DNA of 36,330 nt from Caldilineaceae bacterium (GCA_022824685.1 JAJDZJ010000108.1:1-36330); one strand, 5' to 3'. Numbered from the stretch's first letter, positions 18,003 to 27,335 are shown. Numbers and translations are program-made. Notes: generated by a model not told the origin, from the sequence alone.

Positions 18003-19271
18003 CTACCTGTCCCGCTCCCGGGACTGTGATCCCTTCCAGTCAAGCCGTCCCAGCCGAACGACAACGCGCTGCAGGATCGCCTGAGCGACTTCATCCTTGC
18101 TCATCAGCGGCCAGGCCTCGCGATTGCCGCCCCGCTCGAATAAGGTCACCCGGTTCGTGTCCACCGCGAAGCCGCTGTCCGGCGCAGTCACGTCGTTCAG
18201 GACAACGAGGTCCAGATTCTTTCTCTTCAGCTTGTCGAGCGCGTTTGCCTCCAGGTCGTTCGTCTCGGCGGCAAATCCGATCACAAGGCGCGGGCCCGGG
18301 CCGCCCTCCTCCCGCCGTGTACCGACCTCCTGCAGAATATCCGGCGTCCTTTCCAGCGTGATCACCTGATTCTCCGGCGACTTCTTCAGCTTCTGGTTCG
18401 AGCTCCGCGTCGGCCGGTAGTCAGCCACCGCCGCCGCCCCGATCAGAACGTCGGTCCGGGGGAGTTGCTCCATCACCGCCCCAAACATCTGCTGAGCCGT
18501 ATGGACTGGCATAAGCGATACACCGCCCGGCGGATGCACCGAAAGCGGTGCATGGACCAACACCGTCTCCGCCCCCAGATCTCGCGCCGCCCGGGCCAGC
18601 GCCGCCCCCATCTTCCCAGTGGAGTGATTGCCCATGAACCGGACCGGATCGATCGGTTCACGTGTGCCGCCGGCTGTGATCAGCACCCGCAGCCCATCCA
18701 GCGGGCCGCCCCGCCCAATCACCTTGCAGGCCACTTCGAAAATATCCTCCGGCTCCGCAACCCGCCCCTCCCCAACCTCTCCAGACGCCAGCCTCCCCTC
18801 CTCCGGGCCGATGAAGTCAACACCCCAGTCGCGCAACGCCTGTACGTTGCGCATCGTCGCCGGGTGGGTCCACATATTGGTCTCCATCGCCGGCGCCAGC
18901 AGCATCGGTCCCTTGTAGCTCAGCGCCGTGATGCTCAGAAGATCGTCACTCAGTCCGTGAGCCAGGCGGGCAATCGTGTGCGCGGTCGCCGGCGCAATGA
19001 TGAACAGGTCGGCTGCGTGCGCCAGCGCAACATGCCCGATACGCAACCGGCCCGCATCGTGCCAGAACTCAAACGTGTCCGTCGCAACGCTCCGCTGCGT
19101 TATCGACTGAAACGTTACCGGCGCCACGAACTTGGCCGCCGAGTGCGTCATGATCACGTCCACCAGCGCGTTCGCCTGGGTAAAGCGGCTCGCCAGTGTC
19201 ACCGACTTGTAAGCCGCGATGCCGCCGCTGATGCCCAGCATGATGCGTTTACCGGAAAGAATCGGGGCCAT
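18003..19271 (-). CDS. coaBC: Bifunctional phosphopantothenoylcysteine decarboxylase / phosphopantothenate-cysteine ligase
   Basis: CoaBC carries out two steps of coenzyme A synthesis: ligation of cysteine to 4'-phosphopantothenate and FMN-dependent decarboxylation. The CoaC half shows GISGGIAAYKS at the start, the catalytic His in RIGHVAL (H80), and PAMETNM (127-133). The CoaB half begins VLITAGGTREPIDPVRFMGN and has AAVADYRP, a Lys pair in KLKKSPEN and GFAAET. The substrate clamp reads GRLASGEVGEGR, with Ser where E. coli has the active Cys; other bacteria also vary here. I place the start at 19271 (422 aa), where GGAG lies six bases upstream; the longer frame to 19451 overlaps the upstream gene and adds unrelated sequence. 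Confidence 0.95.
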   Translation of the reverse strand: MAPILSGKRIMLGISGGIAAYKSVTLASRFTQANALVDVIMTHSAAKFVAPVTFQSITQRSVATDTFEFWHDAGRLRIGHVALAHAADLFIIAPATAHTIARLAHGLSDDLLSITALSYKGPMLLAPAMETNMWTHPATMRNVQALRDWGVDFIGPEEGRLASGEVGEGRVAEPEDIFEVACKVIGRGGPLDGLRVLITAGGTREPIDPVRFMGNHSTGKMGAALARAARDLGAETVLVHAPLSVHPPGGVSLMPVHTAQQMFGAVMEQLPRTDVLIGAAAVADYRPTRSSNQKLKKSPENQVITLERTPDILQEVGTRREEGGPGPRLVIGFAAETNDLEANALDKLKRKNLDLVVLNDVTAPDSGFAVDTNRVTLFERGGNREAWPLMSKDEVAQAILQRVVVRLGRLDWKGSQSRERDR

Positions 19272-19291
19272 GGATAGCTCCAAAGTGATCT

Positions 19292-19337
19292 TTTGCGGGG
19301 CAGTTTGCCCTGCCGGCAAAGCCCGGAGACACCGGGC
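19292..19337 (-). terminator. Consecutive hairpins between the enolase-superfamily gene and coaBC
   Basis: In the 80 bases between the two minus-strand genes there is a perfect 6-bp stem (19321-19326 with 19332-19337, loop AGACA on plus) and a second dyad GGGCA/TGCCC (19298-19302, 19306-19310) within an outer TTTGC/GCAAA pair (19292-19296, 19316-19320). Read along the minus strand the first stem is followed by a TTTG run. They could end the upstream transcript or form a leader before coaBC. Confidence 0.4.
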
Positions 19338-19351
19338 GCCCCCAACCAACC

Positions 19352-20518
19352 CTACGAATCGGCAATGCCTCCGTCCCGATGGCGGGCCAGATAGGACTGA
19401 TATGAGTTTCTGAACGCGTCTGAGCTGAAGTCCGGCGCATGGCGCGCGCACGCAGCTTCGTCCACTTCCACCCCCAGGCCCGGACCCGCCGGCGGCAGAA
19501 TGTGACCGTCCACAACCTCCAAAGGCTCAACCACAAACTCGGTCATCGAAAGAGGCATGTCGTCCGGGTCGACCATCTCCTGAATTACGAAATTGGGAGT
19601 CGTAAAGTCGACATGTACGCATGCAGCCGTCGAAACCGGTCCATAAGGATTATGGGGCGCCAGCCCCGCGTAATAGACCTCCCCCAGCGCAGCGATGCGG
19701 CGAACCTCGCTGATTCCTCCCGCGTGGCAAGCGTCCGGCTGCAGCAAACTTGCCGCGCCGGTCTCAAGAATCTCTCGGAAACCCCAGCGGGTGAACAAAC
19801 GCTCCCCCGTCGCAATCGGAATACTCGTGGCACGCGCCACCTGCGCCATCGCCGCCGGGTTTTCAGCCTGCACCGGCTCCTCCATGAAGAACGGCTCGTA
19901 AGGCTCAAAACGCTGCGCGTACCGGATCGCCATCTGCGGCGAAACGCGCCCGTGCATGTCCAGCAGAATATCGACCCCGTTCCCAACAGCTTCCCGAACC
20001 GCCCTCAACCCTGCCTCCGCTTCATCCAGAACACGCGGCCCGTCCAGAATATTCGTAATTGGTGCCGGCACCGTCTTGACCGCGTCCCAACCCTTCTCCG
20101 CTTTCGACAGCGCGCTCTCCGCCATGGCATCCGGCGTATCGCCGCCGAAGTGCGTGTACATCCGCACCCGATCCCGTACCTTGCCGCCGAGCAGCTCGTA
20201 GATCGGCTTGCCTGCCTCCTTGCCCTTGATGTCCCATAGCGCCTGATCGATGCCCGACAGCGCCGATAGTCCGATGATGCCCTGCCTCCAGAACCCGCTG
20301 CGGTACAACACCTGCCAGCAATGCTCCACCTCCAGCGGATTGAATCCCAAAATCATCGGCTCCATGTCCTGAACACAGCCTGCCACCGCCCTCGGCTTGC
20401 CCTCCACAGAAGCCTCGCCCCAGCCAAACAGTCCCTGTTGATCCGTCTCCACCTTGACAAAGACGAATGTGCGCCTTTCCCCCTGGGCCAATATCGGTCT
20501 CACAGCCGTTATCTTCAT
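19352..20518 (-). CDS. Mandelate racemase/muconate lactonizing-type enolase-superfamily dehydratase (D-galactonate dehydratase-like)
   Basis: A 388-residue member of the enolase superfamily that abstracts a proton next to a carboxylate with Mg2+ help. The layout matches D-galactonate dehydratase DgoD: DMHGR (D187, H189), FMEEP (E213), TGERLFTRWGFREILE (E239), QPDACHAGGISE (D262) and APHNPYGP (H289). These supply metal ligands at about D187, E213 and E239 and the general acid/base histidines. The acid-sugar substrate is unproven, since related sugar-acid dehydratases share these motifs. I start at 20518, where AAGGGAAAAGAG precedes the ATG; the open frame extends to 20704 but overlaps the next gene. 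No sugar transporter or regulator is nearby, which leaves its pathway unclear. Confidence 0.85.
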   Translation of the reverse strand: MKITAVRPILAQGERRTFVFVKVETDQQGLFGWGEASVEGKPRAVAGCVQDMEPMILGFNPLEVEHCWQVLYRSGFWRQGIIGLSALSGIDQALWDIKGKEAGKPIYELLGGKVRDRVRMYTHFGGDTPDAMAESALSKAEKGWDAVKTVPAPITNILDGPRVLDEAEAGLRAVREAVGNGVDILLDMHGRVSPQMAIRYAQRFEPYEPFFMEEPVQAENPAAMAQVARATSIPIATGERLFTRWGFREILETGAASLLQPDACHAGGISEVRRIAALGEVYYAGLAPHNPYGPVSTAACVHVDFTTPNFVIQEMVDPDDMPLSMTEFVVEPLEVVDGHILPPAGPGLGVEVDEAACARHAPDFSSDAFRNSYQSYLARHRDGGIADS

Positions 20519-20588
20519 TTCTCTTTTCCCTTGAATGCCTTCGGCCAGTTCATGGTCGGTCGCGCCGCTGCTGACCCGCCCCGCCTGC

Positions 20589-23405
20589 CTATACTGGCGC
20601 GAGTCTCGCGCGCACCAGCTTCTCGGCCAACACCAACTCCGCGTCGCCAGCGGCAACTTCGCCATCCACCAGAGCCGAGCGTAAGGCGCGCAATACTTCC
20701 CCATACGCAGGGCCCACCGGCAGGCCCATTCTTCTTAAGTCTTCTCCGTTCAGCGACGACTGAATATGCCGCCAACTTTGCGCGTAGCAATCCAGCCGTT
20801 CCCGTAACAACGCGTCCTCCTCCAGCAACGAAACGAGCAGCAGGATCACCGGCTGAACGCGGTCCAGAATGGCAACAACCTCACTCGGCCGTATCCGAAG
20901 GTCGGTCAACTCAGGCAACCGGGTCTTGACCAGGCGCAGCTCGCGCATCAGTTGCCGCGTCTTTCCCCGAAGTTTCAGCCGTTCGCTCAATGCGCTTTCC
21001 AGCGGTGTCGTTTCCCCATCGCCGCTTCCCGTCGCAGGAAAAAGATCATAGACCAGCAGTCCCCAGTAGAGACGCTCGATTGGCGTGCCACATATCACAC
21101 GCGGGCCTGCTGTGCCCTTCGATGCCGCCAGAGAAGAAATGCCCTCCGCCCTTCCATCCTTCCGTCCGGCTGGACCGCCGCCAGCGCTCCCGCTCCCCGC
21201 CTCAATGATTTCGATTCGGTCGCGTAACGCAACACTTCTCTCCGCAAATTCAGGCCCGGCCCGCAATGCAGGATGGATCTGCCTGAGTATGCCCAGTTCA
21301 TCCAGGCGCAAAACCGCATCCTCCGGCTTCGCCTCCTGGAATATTCTGTGCAGCTCCTGCCGAATTCGCGCGGCCGTAACGCGCCCAACCAACTGCGCGG
21401 CATCCACAAGATGCTCCTGCGTCCGCGCCTCTATCTGGAATCCAAATCGCTGTTCATAACGAACGGCGCGCAGAATTCGGGTCGGGTCATCCACAAAACT
21501 CAAACTGTGCAGAACGCGGATCCTGCCGCCCTGCAAGTCGCTCAATCCACCGTAGAAATCAAGCAGGTCGCCCCACCGATCCGGTGTCAGCGCGACTGCC
21601 AGCGTATTGATCGTGAAATCCCGCCGGTGCAGGTCCAATTTGATACTGCCCTGTTCAACGGTCGGAAGCACAGTCGGCTCCGTGTAAAATTCAGTGCGCG
21701 CGGTTACGAAATCAAGATGGCTGGGCAATTGCGCCCCGCCTTCACGAAGTCCTCCTTTCTGCAAATCGGGACAGGTCAATGGGGAATCGGATTCATCCAG
21801 AATCCATTTGGCGGTGCCGAAGCGAGCGTGCGTTACAATCCGACCGCCGCATTGGTTCTGCATACGCTCGGCCAATTCGATCGCATCGCCCTCCACCACC
21901 AGGTCCATGTCCACAAAGGCGGCCCCGTCGTCCCTGTCGAAACGACCAAACAGCAGGTCTCGGACAAAGCCGCCAACCACATATACGGAGTTCCCTGTCT
22001 CGGCCGCGGTCTCTCCGACCAGCCACAGGAGCCTGTGCTGGCTGGCCGAAAGAACCTGTTCCAGCTCCCGGCTGACGTCCGGGATTCGCTGCCCTGCCTC
22101 TCTCTCTTCCCCCCACAGCTTGAGCAGGTCTGTTCGAGTGACGATGCCCACCATCTCGCCCTCGGCATCCACAACCGGAATCTGTCCCCAGCCGCTCTCA
22201 ATCATCAGCCCATGAAGCGCGCTCACAGGTGCGTCCGCCCGAATCGTATGGCTCCCCTGTTTCATCACTTTATGTACAGGTAACTTGCCCAGCCGGTGGC
22301 TGATCGTGCGATCCGCCTCTCGCCGAGTCAGGATCCCCACCAAACTGCTGCTGCCGTCGTCCCCGGCGCGCAAAACGGGGAATCCTTCGTGGCCATAGCG
22401 CTGCATCAACTCCGCCGCCGCCGATACCGACATCGAATCGTCAAGCGTGCGGGGCCGACCCCGGCTCATGATCTGCGCAACGTCAGCCGGCGCACGCGCG
22501 TAACGCTCAAGCAAAACGCCAATCCGTTCTCTCGCCTCCGCCAGCGTTACGCCATTCAATAGCGCGGCCGCTGCGCGAGGGTGACCACCACCGCCCAGCT
22601 CTTCTGCTATCTGTCCAACATCTATTGCATCCGTGTTGCTGCGCGCCACAACCTGCACGGTATCGCTCAGACTGACGACGACAAACAAGGCATCCGGATC
22701 AAATAGCTCGTTCAGCCTGTGGGCAAGTCCACTGAGCTCATCGTCATATTCGGGGGCTTCTGCCGCCGCGAACAGAACGTTTTGCCCCGCAACCTTCACG
22801 TGTTCGGCCTGCTCGGTCAGCTCTTTCTGCGCGTCCGACGGCGGGAAGTGCATGAAACGACGGATCACCTCCAGGCGGGCGCCCTGCTCAACCAACCAGG
22901 CCGCGCAACGAACATCACGATGCGTTGTGGAGGGGTACAGCAGACTGCCGGTGTCTTCGTATACGCCCAGCGCCAGCAGAGTTGCCTGAAATCGGGTTAA
23001 GGCCCTGTTCTGGTGCATCAGCCTCTCAACCAGAAGCGTCGTATTTGCGCCTGTCGTGTGCGGCCCAAGCGCTTCCTGCCAGATCTCCCATCCGGAAGGC
23101 AGCGGCTCAGTCGCGGTGTGGTGGTCTATCACCAAGTGACGCGTCTGGTCCCCCATGCCCTTAACGGCATTGAAAGTGCGCGTGTCCACCAGGATCGCCA
23201 ATTCAACACGGCCCCGAAGCAATTGCCGCGGATCTACAAAAGGGAACTGGTTGCGATAAAGGGACAAAAAAGCCTCGACGTTGCGCTGAAGCTTCCATGG
23301 CAACACGGGCACAGCACGCGGAAAAAGCAACGCGCCCCCCAACAGAGAGGCGAGCGCATCGAAGTCAGCGTGCTCGTGGGTTAAGATGACTGTTTGGCCG
23401 CGCAT
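20589..23405 (-). CDS. DHH phosphoesterase-CBS pair-tRNA nucleotidyltransferase/poly(A) polymerase fusion
   Basis: A 938-residue three-part protein. Residues 1-290 are a DHH/DHHA1 phosphoesterase like NrnA (THEHADFDA near 9, D94-H95-H96, GGGGHP 271-276). Two CBS domains follow (about 313-368 and 380-432). From about 473 is a class II poly(A) polymerase/CCA-adding head: GGFVRDLL (478 onward), catalytic D499-x-D501, RRDFTINTLAVAL and DPTRILRAVRYEQRFGF. This fusion is known in several bacterial phyla and is taken to add CCA or A to tRNA 3' ends, with the DHH part possibly trimming RNA and CBS sensing adenine nucleotides. The ATG at 23405 is preferred to a TTG at 23444; neither has a clear ribosome-binding site. 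Confidence 0.9.
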   Translation of the reverse strand: MRGQTVILTHEHADFDALASLLGGALLFPRAVPVLPWKLQRNVEAFLSLYRNQFPFVDPRQLLRGRVELAILVDTRTFNAVKGMGDQTRHLVIDHHTATEPLPSGWEIWQEALGPHTTGANTTLLVERLMHQNRALTRFQATLLALGVYEDTGSLLYPSTTHRDVRCAAWLVEQGARLEVIRRFMHFPPSDAQKELTEQAEHVKVAGQNVLFAAAEAPEYDDELSGLAHRLNELFDPDALFVVVSLSDTVQVVARSNTDAIDVGQIAEELGGGGHPRAAAALLNGVTLAEARERIGVLLERYARAPADVAQIMSRGRPRTLDDSMSVSAAAELMQRYGHEGFPVLRAGDDGSSSLVGILTRREADRTISHRLGKLPVHKVMKQGSHTIRADAPVSALHGLMIESGWGQIPVVDAEGEMVGIVTRTDLLKLWGEEREAGQRIPDVSRELEQVLSASQHRLLWLVGETAAETGNSVYVVGGFVRDLLFGRFDRDDGAAFVDMDLVVEGDAIELAERMQNQCGGRIVTHARFGTAKWILDESDSPLTCPDLQKGGLREGGAQLPSHLDFVTARTEFYTEPTVLPTVEQGSIKLDLHRRDFTINTLAVALTPDRWGDLLDFYGGLSDLQGGRIRVLHSLSFVDDPTRILRAVRYEQRFGFQIEARTQEHLVDAAQLVGRVTAARIRQELHRIFQEAKPEDAVLRLDELGILRQIHPALRAGPEFAERSVALRDRIEIIEAGSGSAGGGPAGRKDGRAEGISSLAASKGTAGPRVICGTPIERLYWGLLVYDLFPATGSGDGETTPLESALSERLKLRGKTRQLMRELRLVKTRLPELTDLRIRPSEVVAILDRVQPVILLLVSLLEEDALLRERLDCYAQSWRHIQSSLNGEDLRRMGLPVGPAYGEVLRALRSALVDGEVAAGDAELVLAEKLVRARLAPV

Positions 23406-23536
23406 CAGCGTAGTCGGATGGGTTGCCCCCGAATCTGCGAACAACTATACGCCCCGCATCGCCGACGCGCAAGCGCCTGCCGGGAAGAGGTCTGATCCTG
23501 TCTGGCGGCCGCAACCACCCCAGACCGAAGCAAATC

Positions 23537-24949
23537 CTACCCGCCTTCAGCCCGGCGCATCAGTGCCACAGCGGCCCGATTGTGACGCTCGGCCAGCAGC
23601 GGCACGTCAATGTGGAGAGGTATGCTTCCCTCAACCAGCAGGCGGCCGTTGACAATGGAAAAGTCGACCGGCTGCGGCGAGCAGAAGACCAGGGCCGCCA
23701 CCGGATCGTGGACCGCGCCCCCAGCAAATGTCAGCGCGGACAGGTCAAAGCCGATCACATCCGCGGCCATCCCCGGCACGAGCGCGCCGATATCGTCGCG
23801 GCCCAGAACCGACGCGCCGCCCAGGGTGGCGATCTCAAGCGCCTCGCGCGCCGTCATGCCCTTTGGGTTCCCCATCACCCGCTGTAACAGCAGGCACTGC
23901 CTTACCTCTTCCAACATGTTGCTGCCGTCATTGCTGGCGCTGCCGTCCACGCCCAGACCCACGTTTACGCCAGCATCTCGCATCGCCCGCACAGGAGAGA
24001 TTCCGCTCGCCAAACGCATATTGCTCGTGGGGCAATGGGCCGCGCCCGTTCTCGTTTTGGCAAACTTGCCAACCTCTTCCTCATTGAGATGAACGCAATG
24101 GGCGTGCCAGACGTCGTCGCCAAGCCAGTCCACGTCTTCAGCATACGTGCCCGGCCGGTGTCCGAACATCTCAATGCAAAACGCCTCTTCGTCCAGCGTC
24201 TCCGCCAAATGCGAGTGAAGATGTACGTCCATCTCCGGGCCAAACGAGCGGGCCAGCGCGGCGCACTCCCGCATCAGGTCCTGGCTAACGCTGAACGGGC
24301 TGGCGGGGCCAAGCACCACACGCCGCATCGAAAACTGAGAGGCGTCATGATACGTCTCAACCAGTCGCCGGCATTCGATCAGAATCGCTTCCTCTTCCTC
24401 CGTCATCCAGTCCGGCGGCAGACCACCCCGGCTTTCCCCAAGGCTGACGCTGCCCCTCGTGCCATGAAACCGAACCCCGATCTCCTCCGCGGCGGCGAAC
24501 TGATCGTCGAGCTTGGACCCGTTATGCCACAGATAGTGATGATCGCTGCTCGTCGTGCATCCGCTCAGCAGAAGCTCCGTCAGCGCAACCTGCGTACTGA
24601 CATGCACATCCTCCGGGATGATGCATGCCCACGTCGGATAGAGCGCGCGCAGCCAGTCGAACAGAACGCCATTCTGCGCAGCAGGCAAAACTCTGGTGAG
24701 GGTCTGGAAAAAATGGTGATGCGTGTTTACAAATCCGGGCAAGACGATCTTCCCGCGCGCGTCAATGTGGGTCGTGGACGCTGAGTCAGCCGACGCGCCA
24801 TCCTTGTACTCAGCCGGCAGGTCCGCGGTTGCCCCCACCCACACTATCTGCTGTCCCTCTATCACGACCGCCCCGTCAGAGATCTCCTCGCGCGCATCGT
24901 TCATTGTTACAACACAGTCGGCATTCGCAATTACGGTTCTGATGGTCAT
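23537..24949 (-). CDS. 8-oxoguanine deaminase (amidohydrolase superfamily, TRZ/ATZ group)
   Basis: A 470-residue metal-dependent deaminase. Zinc ligands of the amidohydrolase barrel are visible: the H77-H78-H79 triplet in GFVNTHHHFF, H247 in HSHLAE, H284 in WHAHCVHL and D335 in GVDGSASND. The run from GVDGSASNDGSNMLEEVRQ onward, and the closing GRDDIGALVPG, match the bacterial 8-oxoguanine deaminase group (converts 8-oxoguanine to urate) better than atrazine or cytosine deaminases. Substrate is thus by family resemblance. The ATG at 24949 has GGGGAG about eleven bases upstream. It is 131 bases upstream of the DHH-CBS-polymerase gene on the same strand, so a loose nucleic-acid-damage/RNA-maintenance cluster is possible but unproven. 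Confidence 0.85.
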   Translation of the reverse strand: MTIRTVIANADCVVTMNDAREEISDGAVVIEGQQIVWVGATADLPAEYKDGASADSASTTHIDARGKIVLPGFVNTHHHFFQTLTRVLPAAQNGVLFDWLRALYPTWACIIPEDVHVSTQVALTELLLSGCTTSSDHHYLWHNGSKLDDQFAAAEEIGVRFHGTRGSVSLGESRGGLPPDWMTEEEEAILIECRRLVETYHDASQFSMRRVVLGPASPFSVSQDLMRECAALARSFGPEMDVHLHSHLAETLDEEAFCIEMFGHRPGTYAEDVDWLGDDVWHAHCVHLNEEEVGKFAKTRTGAAHCPTSNMRLASGISPVRAMRDAGVNVGLGVDGSASNDGSNMLEEVRQCLLLQRVMGNPKGMTAREALEIATLGGASVLGRDDIGALVPGMAADVIGFDLSALTFAGGAVHDPVAALVFCSPQPVDFSIVNGRLLVEGSIPLHIDVPLLAERHNRAAVALMRRAEGG

Positions 24950-25055
24950 CGAAAAAGCAACTCCCCTTCCTTGTCCGCCAGCGCGCGGCGGTGATTAAAG
25001 TTTGAATAGCGGCCCCTGTAGTAGCGGTTGATCCCAAAGTTACCGATGCCTGACT

Positions 25056-25949
25056 CTATCCTGCCAGGGTGAGGATGCTCGGAGTCATCCCCTCTTCGTC
25101 CATCATCTCTCTCAACTCCGCAGCCGACAACGGACGCCCCTTGCCCGACAACGCGGTCAACGCCGCCTCCATCACATTCGTCCCAAAACTGCGCCCATCC
25201 AACCGCGGCGTAACCGTTGCCAGCCTGGCAAGGCCCCGTTCCTTCAACAGAGCCACGTCCTCATCCGTTGTTGTATTGGTCACAACTGTTTTCCCTTCGA
25301 GACTCGAAGGCAAGTGCTGTCTGATGTAATGAAAATCATCGGCAATGACCGACGCCCATCTGTACTGCGCACCGTACTTCGGCACGATCTTCTCCTGCTG
25401 CTCGCCCGTCGGGTATAACCACGGAAAGGGCAGTCGCGCCATAACCGGAAGCAGGAGCCTGGCCAGCAGATGAAGCGTGCTCAGGCTGCGCAAAAACACG
25501 GGTATTCCTAATCCGAAGGCCAGATCCCCAAAAAGCGGCTGATAGCCCATATCCAGAAACCCGCGCACCATCGCGTAGCGCCCAACAGCCACGCATATCA
25601 GGACCCGCTTGGGATGCGGCGGCAGGAGCCCCTGTAGTCGCTGCGCCGTATTGCGCTCAACCACCGCACGAACACCACCCCCGTCCACCACCGGAGATTG
25701 AGTGCCGGCCACTATGCTGGCAACCGAATGCAGTGGGAAGTATCTGTTGTTTACCTCCAAACCAAGATCCGCGCCGCCAAATCCAAACGCGTCTACCTGC
25801 CCGTCGTATTCCAGAAACAGCTCCCGCATCCGTTTCTGGTCCCCGTCCGCGCCTATCCGTTCCAGGACGATTGGCTCGTCCCTGATCGTGGTTTCGACCC
25901 GTTTGTTTCGCTTGCTGCTGCCCAAGCTGATGGAGACGACCCGTTTCAT
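25056..25949 (-). CDS. Conserved protein commonly labelled quinate 5-dehydrogenase
   Basis: A 297-residue soluble protein. The opening MKRVVSISLGSS, the phrase FEYDGQVDAFGFGGADLGLEV-like segment (about 47-66, here LEYDGQVDAFGFGG), PVVDGGGVRAVVER and the RYAMVRGF region match a family seen in Chloroflexota and Firmicutes. Databases often name it quinate 5-dehydrogenase. I see no classical Rossmann GxGxxG, so that name should be treated as a label, not proof. No export signal or membrane helix is evident, though residues 150-180 are hydrophobic. It lies 72 bases after the oxoamine synthase gene on the same strand, close enough for an operon; a joint role is inference. Confidence 0.6.
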   Translation of the reverse strand: MKRVVSISLGSSKRNKRVETTIRDEPIVLERIGADGDQKRMRELFLEYDGQVDAFGFGGADLGLEVNNRYFPLHSVASIVAGTQSPVVDGGGVRAVVERNTAQRLQGLLPPHPKRVLICVAVGRYAMVRGFLDMGYQPLFGDLAFGLGIPVFLRSLSTLHLLARLLLPVMARLPFPWLYPTGEQQEKIVPKYGAQYRWASVIADDFHYIRQHLPSSLEGKTVVTNTTTDEDVALLKERGLARLATVTPRLDGRSFGTNVMEAALTALSGKGRPLSAAELREMMDEEGMTPSILTLAG

Positions 25950-26021
25950 TGTTTTTCCGCATCAGTTGAACGGCGCGCCAAAAAACAACGCGCAGCGCAC
26001 GTTTGATTGTCGTTACCGGCT

Positions 26022-27335
26022 TCAGTCGATGACGCCTATGTGGCGCCCTGCCTCAATGAAGACACTTAACGCAAATTCAATGTCTTCTTCAGTGTGGGCA
26101 GCCGTAACGTTTGCCCGCAGCCGGGCTGTGCCTTCTTTGACGGCAGGAGGGAGTACGGGAAGGACAAATATGCCGTTGTCCTGGCAATATTTGGTCATGG
26201 CGAATGCGCGTTCTTCGGTGCCCACCATGATTGGAACGATCGGCGACTCCGTCAGACCTGTATCAAAACCCGCGGCCTGCAGACCGCGCGTGAACTGACG
26301 CGCATTGCGGAGAAGTATGCGGTTTCGCTCTTTGCCTTCATCTTCAAGAACGCGAAACCCTTCTGTGATGGCTGCCGCAACCGCAGGCGGCAACGCGGCG
26401 CTGAATACAAAGCCGCGTGCTGTATGGCGCAAAAAGGTTACCAGCCTGTCGCTACCGGCTACATACCCGCCAATGCCGGGAATCGTCTTGCTAAGTGTGC
26501 CCATCTTCAGATCGATGGAGCCATACATGTCAAAATGCTCTTCGATCCCGTGCCCCGTCTTTCCAAGAACACCGATGCTGTGGGCCTCGTCCAGCATCAG
26601 CCGGGCGTTGTAGCGCCTGCAGATCTCGTGCGCTGCTGGCAAGTTGAAGATGTCACCATCCATCGAAAACACCGCATCCGCAATAACCAACTTTCCCGCG
26701 TCTTCCGGTGCGCGTCTTAACTGCCTCTCAAGGTCGTCCATGTCATTGTGGCGGAACCGAACAAACTTGCCCCGCGCCAGCAAGCAACCATCGACTATGC
26801 TCGCATGGTTCCACCTGTCCGAAAACACCCAATCACCCCTGCCCACCAGGGTACTGACTGTCGCAAGATTGGTGACATAGCCGGAGCTGTAAACTATCGC
26901 CTCCTCGCGCCTGGCGAACGCCGCAATCGTCCTCTCCATCTCGGCATGAAGATCGAGCGTGCCGCCCAGAATGCGCACCCCGTGCGTTCCAGTGCCGTAC
27001 TTGTCCGCCGCCGCTTTTGCCGCCGCCACAATTCGAGGATGGTTGATCAGTCCCAGATAGCTGTACGTCGCAAACATCAGTTTGCGCTTGCCTTCAGTAT
27101 GGACCCACGGCCCTTCCAGGGCATCTACCGCCTGAAAATAGTAGTAGTGCTCGCTGGCCTTCGCCTCTGCCGTCCGTTCCCACCAGGCTTCGATTCGCTG
27201 CGAAAATGGATCGACCAGCTCACTGCTTCCGTTCAGGTAGGACTCCAGAGGAGGCGATTCGACGGCCGCCGTTGACATGCCGTCGGCATGAACCCCAATC
27301 GCCTCAGGTCCAAGGCGCGCTAACTGATTGACCAT
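26022..27335 (-). CDS. Alpha-oxoamine synthase (BioF/KBL/serine palmitoyltransferase-like PLP enzyme)
   Basis: A 437-residue fold-type I PLP enzyme that condenses an amino acid with an acyl-CoA and loses CO2. Visible features are YSYLGLINHP, GTHGVRILGG, H177 in WNHASI, DEAH (249-252) and the PLP lysine K283 in GTLSKTIPG. About 45 residues of extra N-terminal sequence and the motif spread are closer to serine palmitoyltransferase-like and CqsA-like members than to classic BioF (about 385 aa). No other biotin or sphingolipid gene is in the window, so the product is open: a long-chain 3-oxo base is one option. The ATG at 27335 has AAAGAGG eleven bases upstream. Codons use more A/T than neighbouring genes. 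Confidence 0.85.
   Translation of the reverse strand: MVNQLARLGPEAIGVHADGMSTAAVESPPLESYLNGSSELVDPFSQRIEAWWERTAEAKASEHYYYFQAVDALEGPWVHTEGKRKLMFATYSYLGLINHPRIVAAAKAAADKYGTGTHGVRILGGTLDLHAEMERTIAAFARREEAIVYSSGYVTNLATVSTLVGRGDWVFSDRWNHASIVDGCLLARGKFVRFRHNDMDDLERQLRRAPEDAGKLVIADAVFSMDGDIFNLPAAHEICRRYNARLMLDEAHSIGVLGKTGHGIEEHFDMYGSIDLKMGTLSKTIPGIGGYVAGSDRLVTFLRHTARGFVFSAALPPAVAAAITEGFRVLEDEGKERNRILLRNARQFTRGLQAAGFDTGLTESPIVPIMVGTEERAFAMTKYCQDNGIFVLPVLPPAVKEGTARLRANVTAAHTEEDIEFALSVFIEAGRHIGVID

Noticed and set aside
18465-19277. Long open frame on plus strand opposite coaBC (270 aa)
   Set aside because: Arg/His/Gln-rich shadow of the well-supported coaBC coding strand, with no family likeness or ribosome-binding site.
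21273-22283. 336-codon plus-strand frame opposite the DHH-CBS-polymerase gene
   Set aside because: Overlaps a gene with conserved motifs along its whole length and shows no motif itself.
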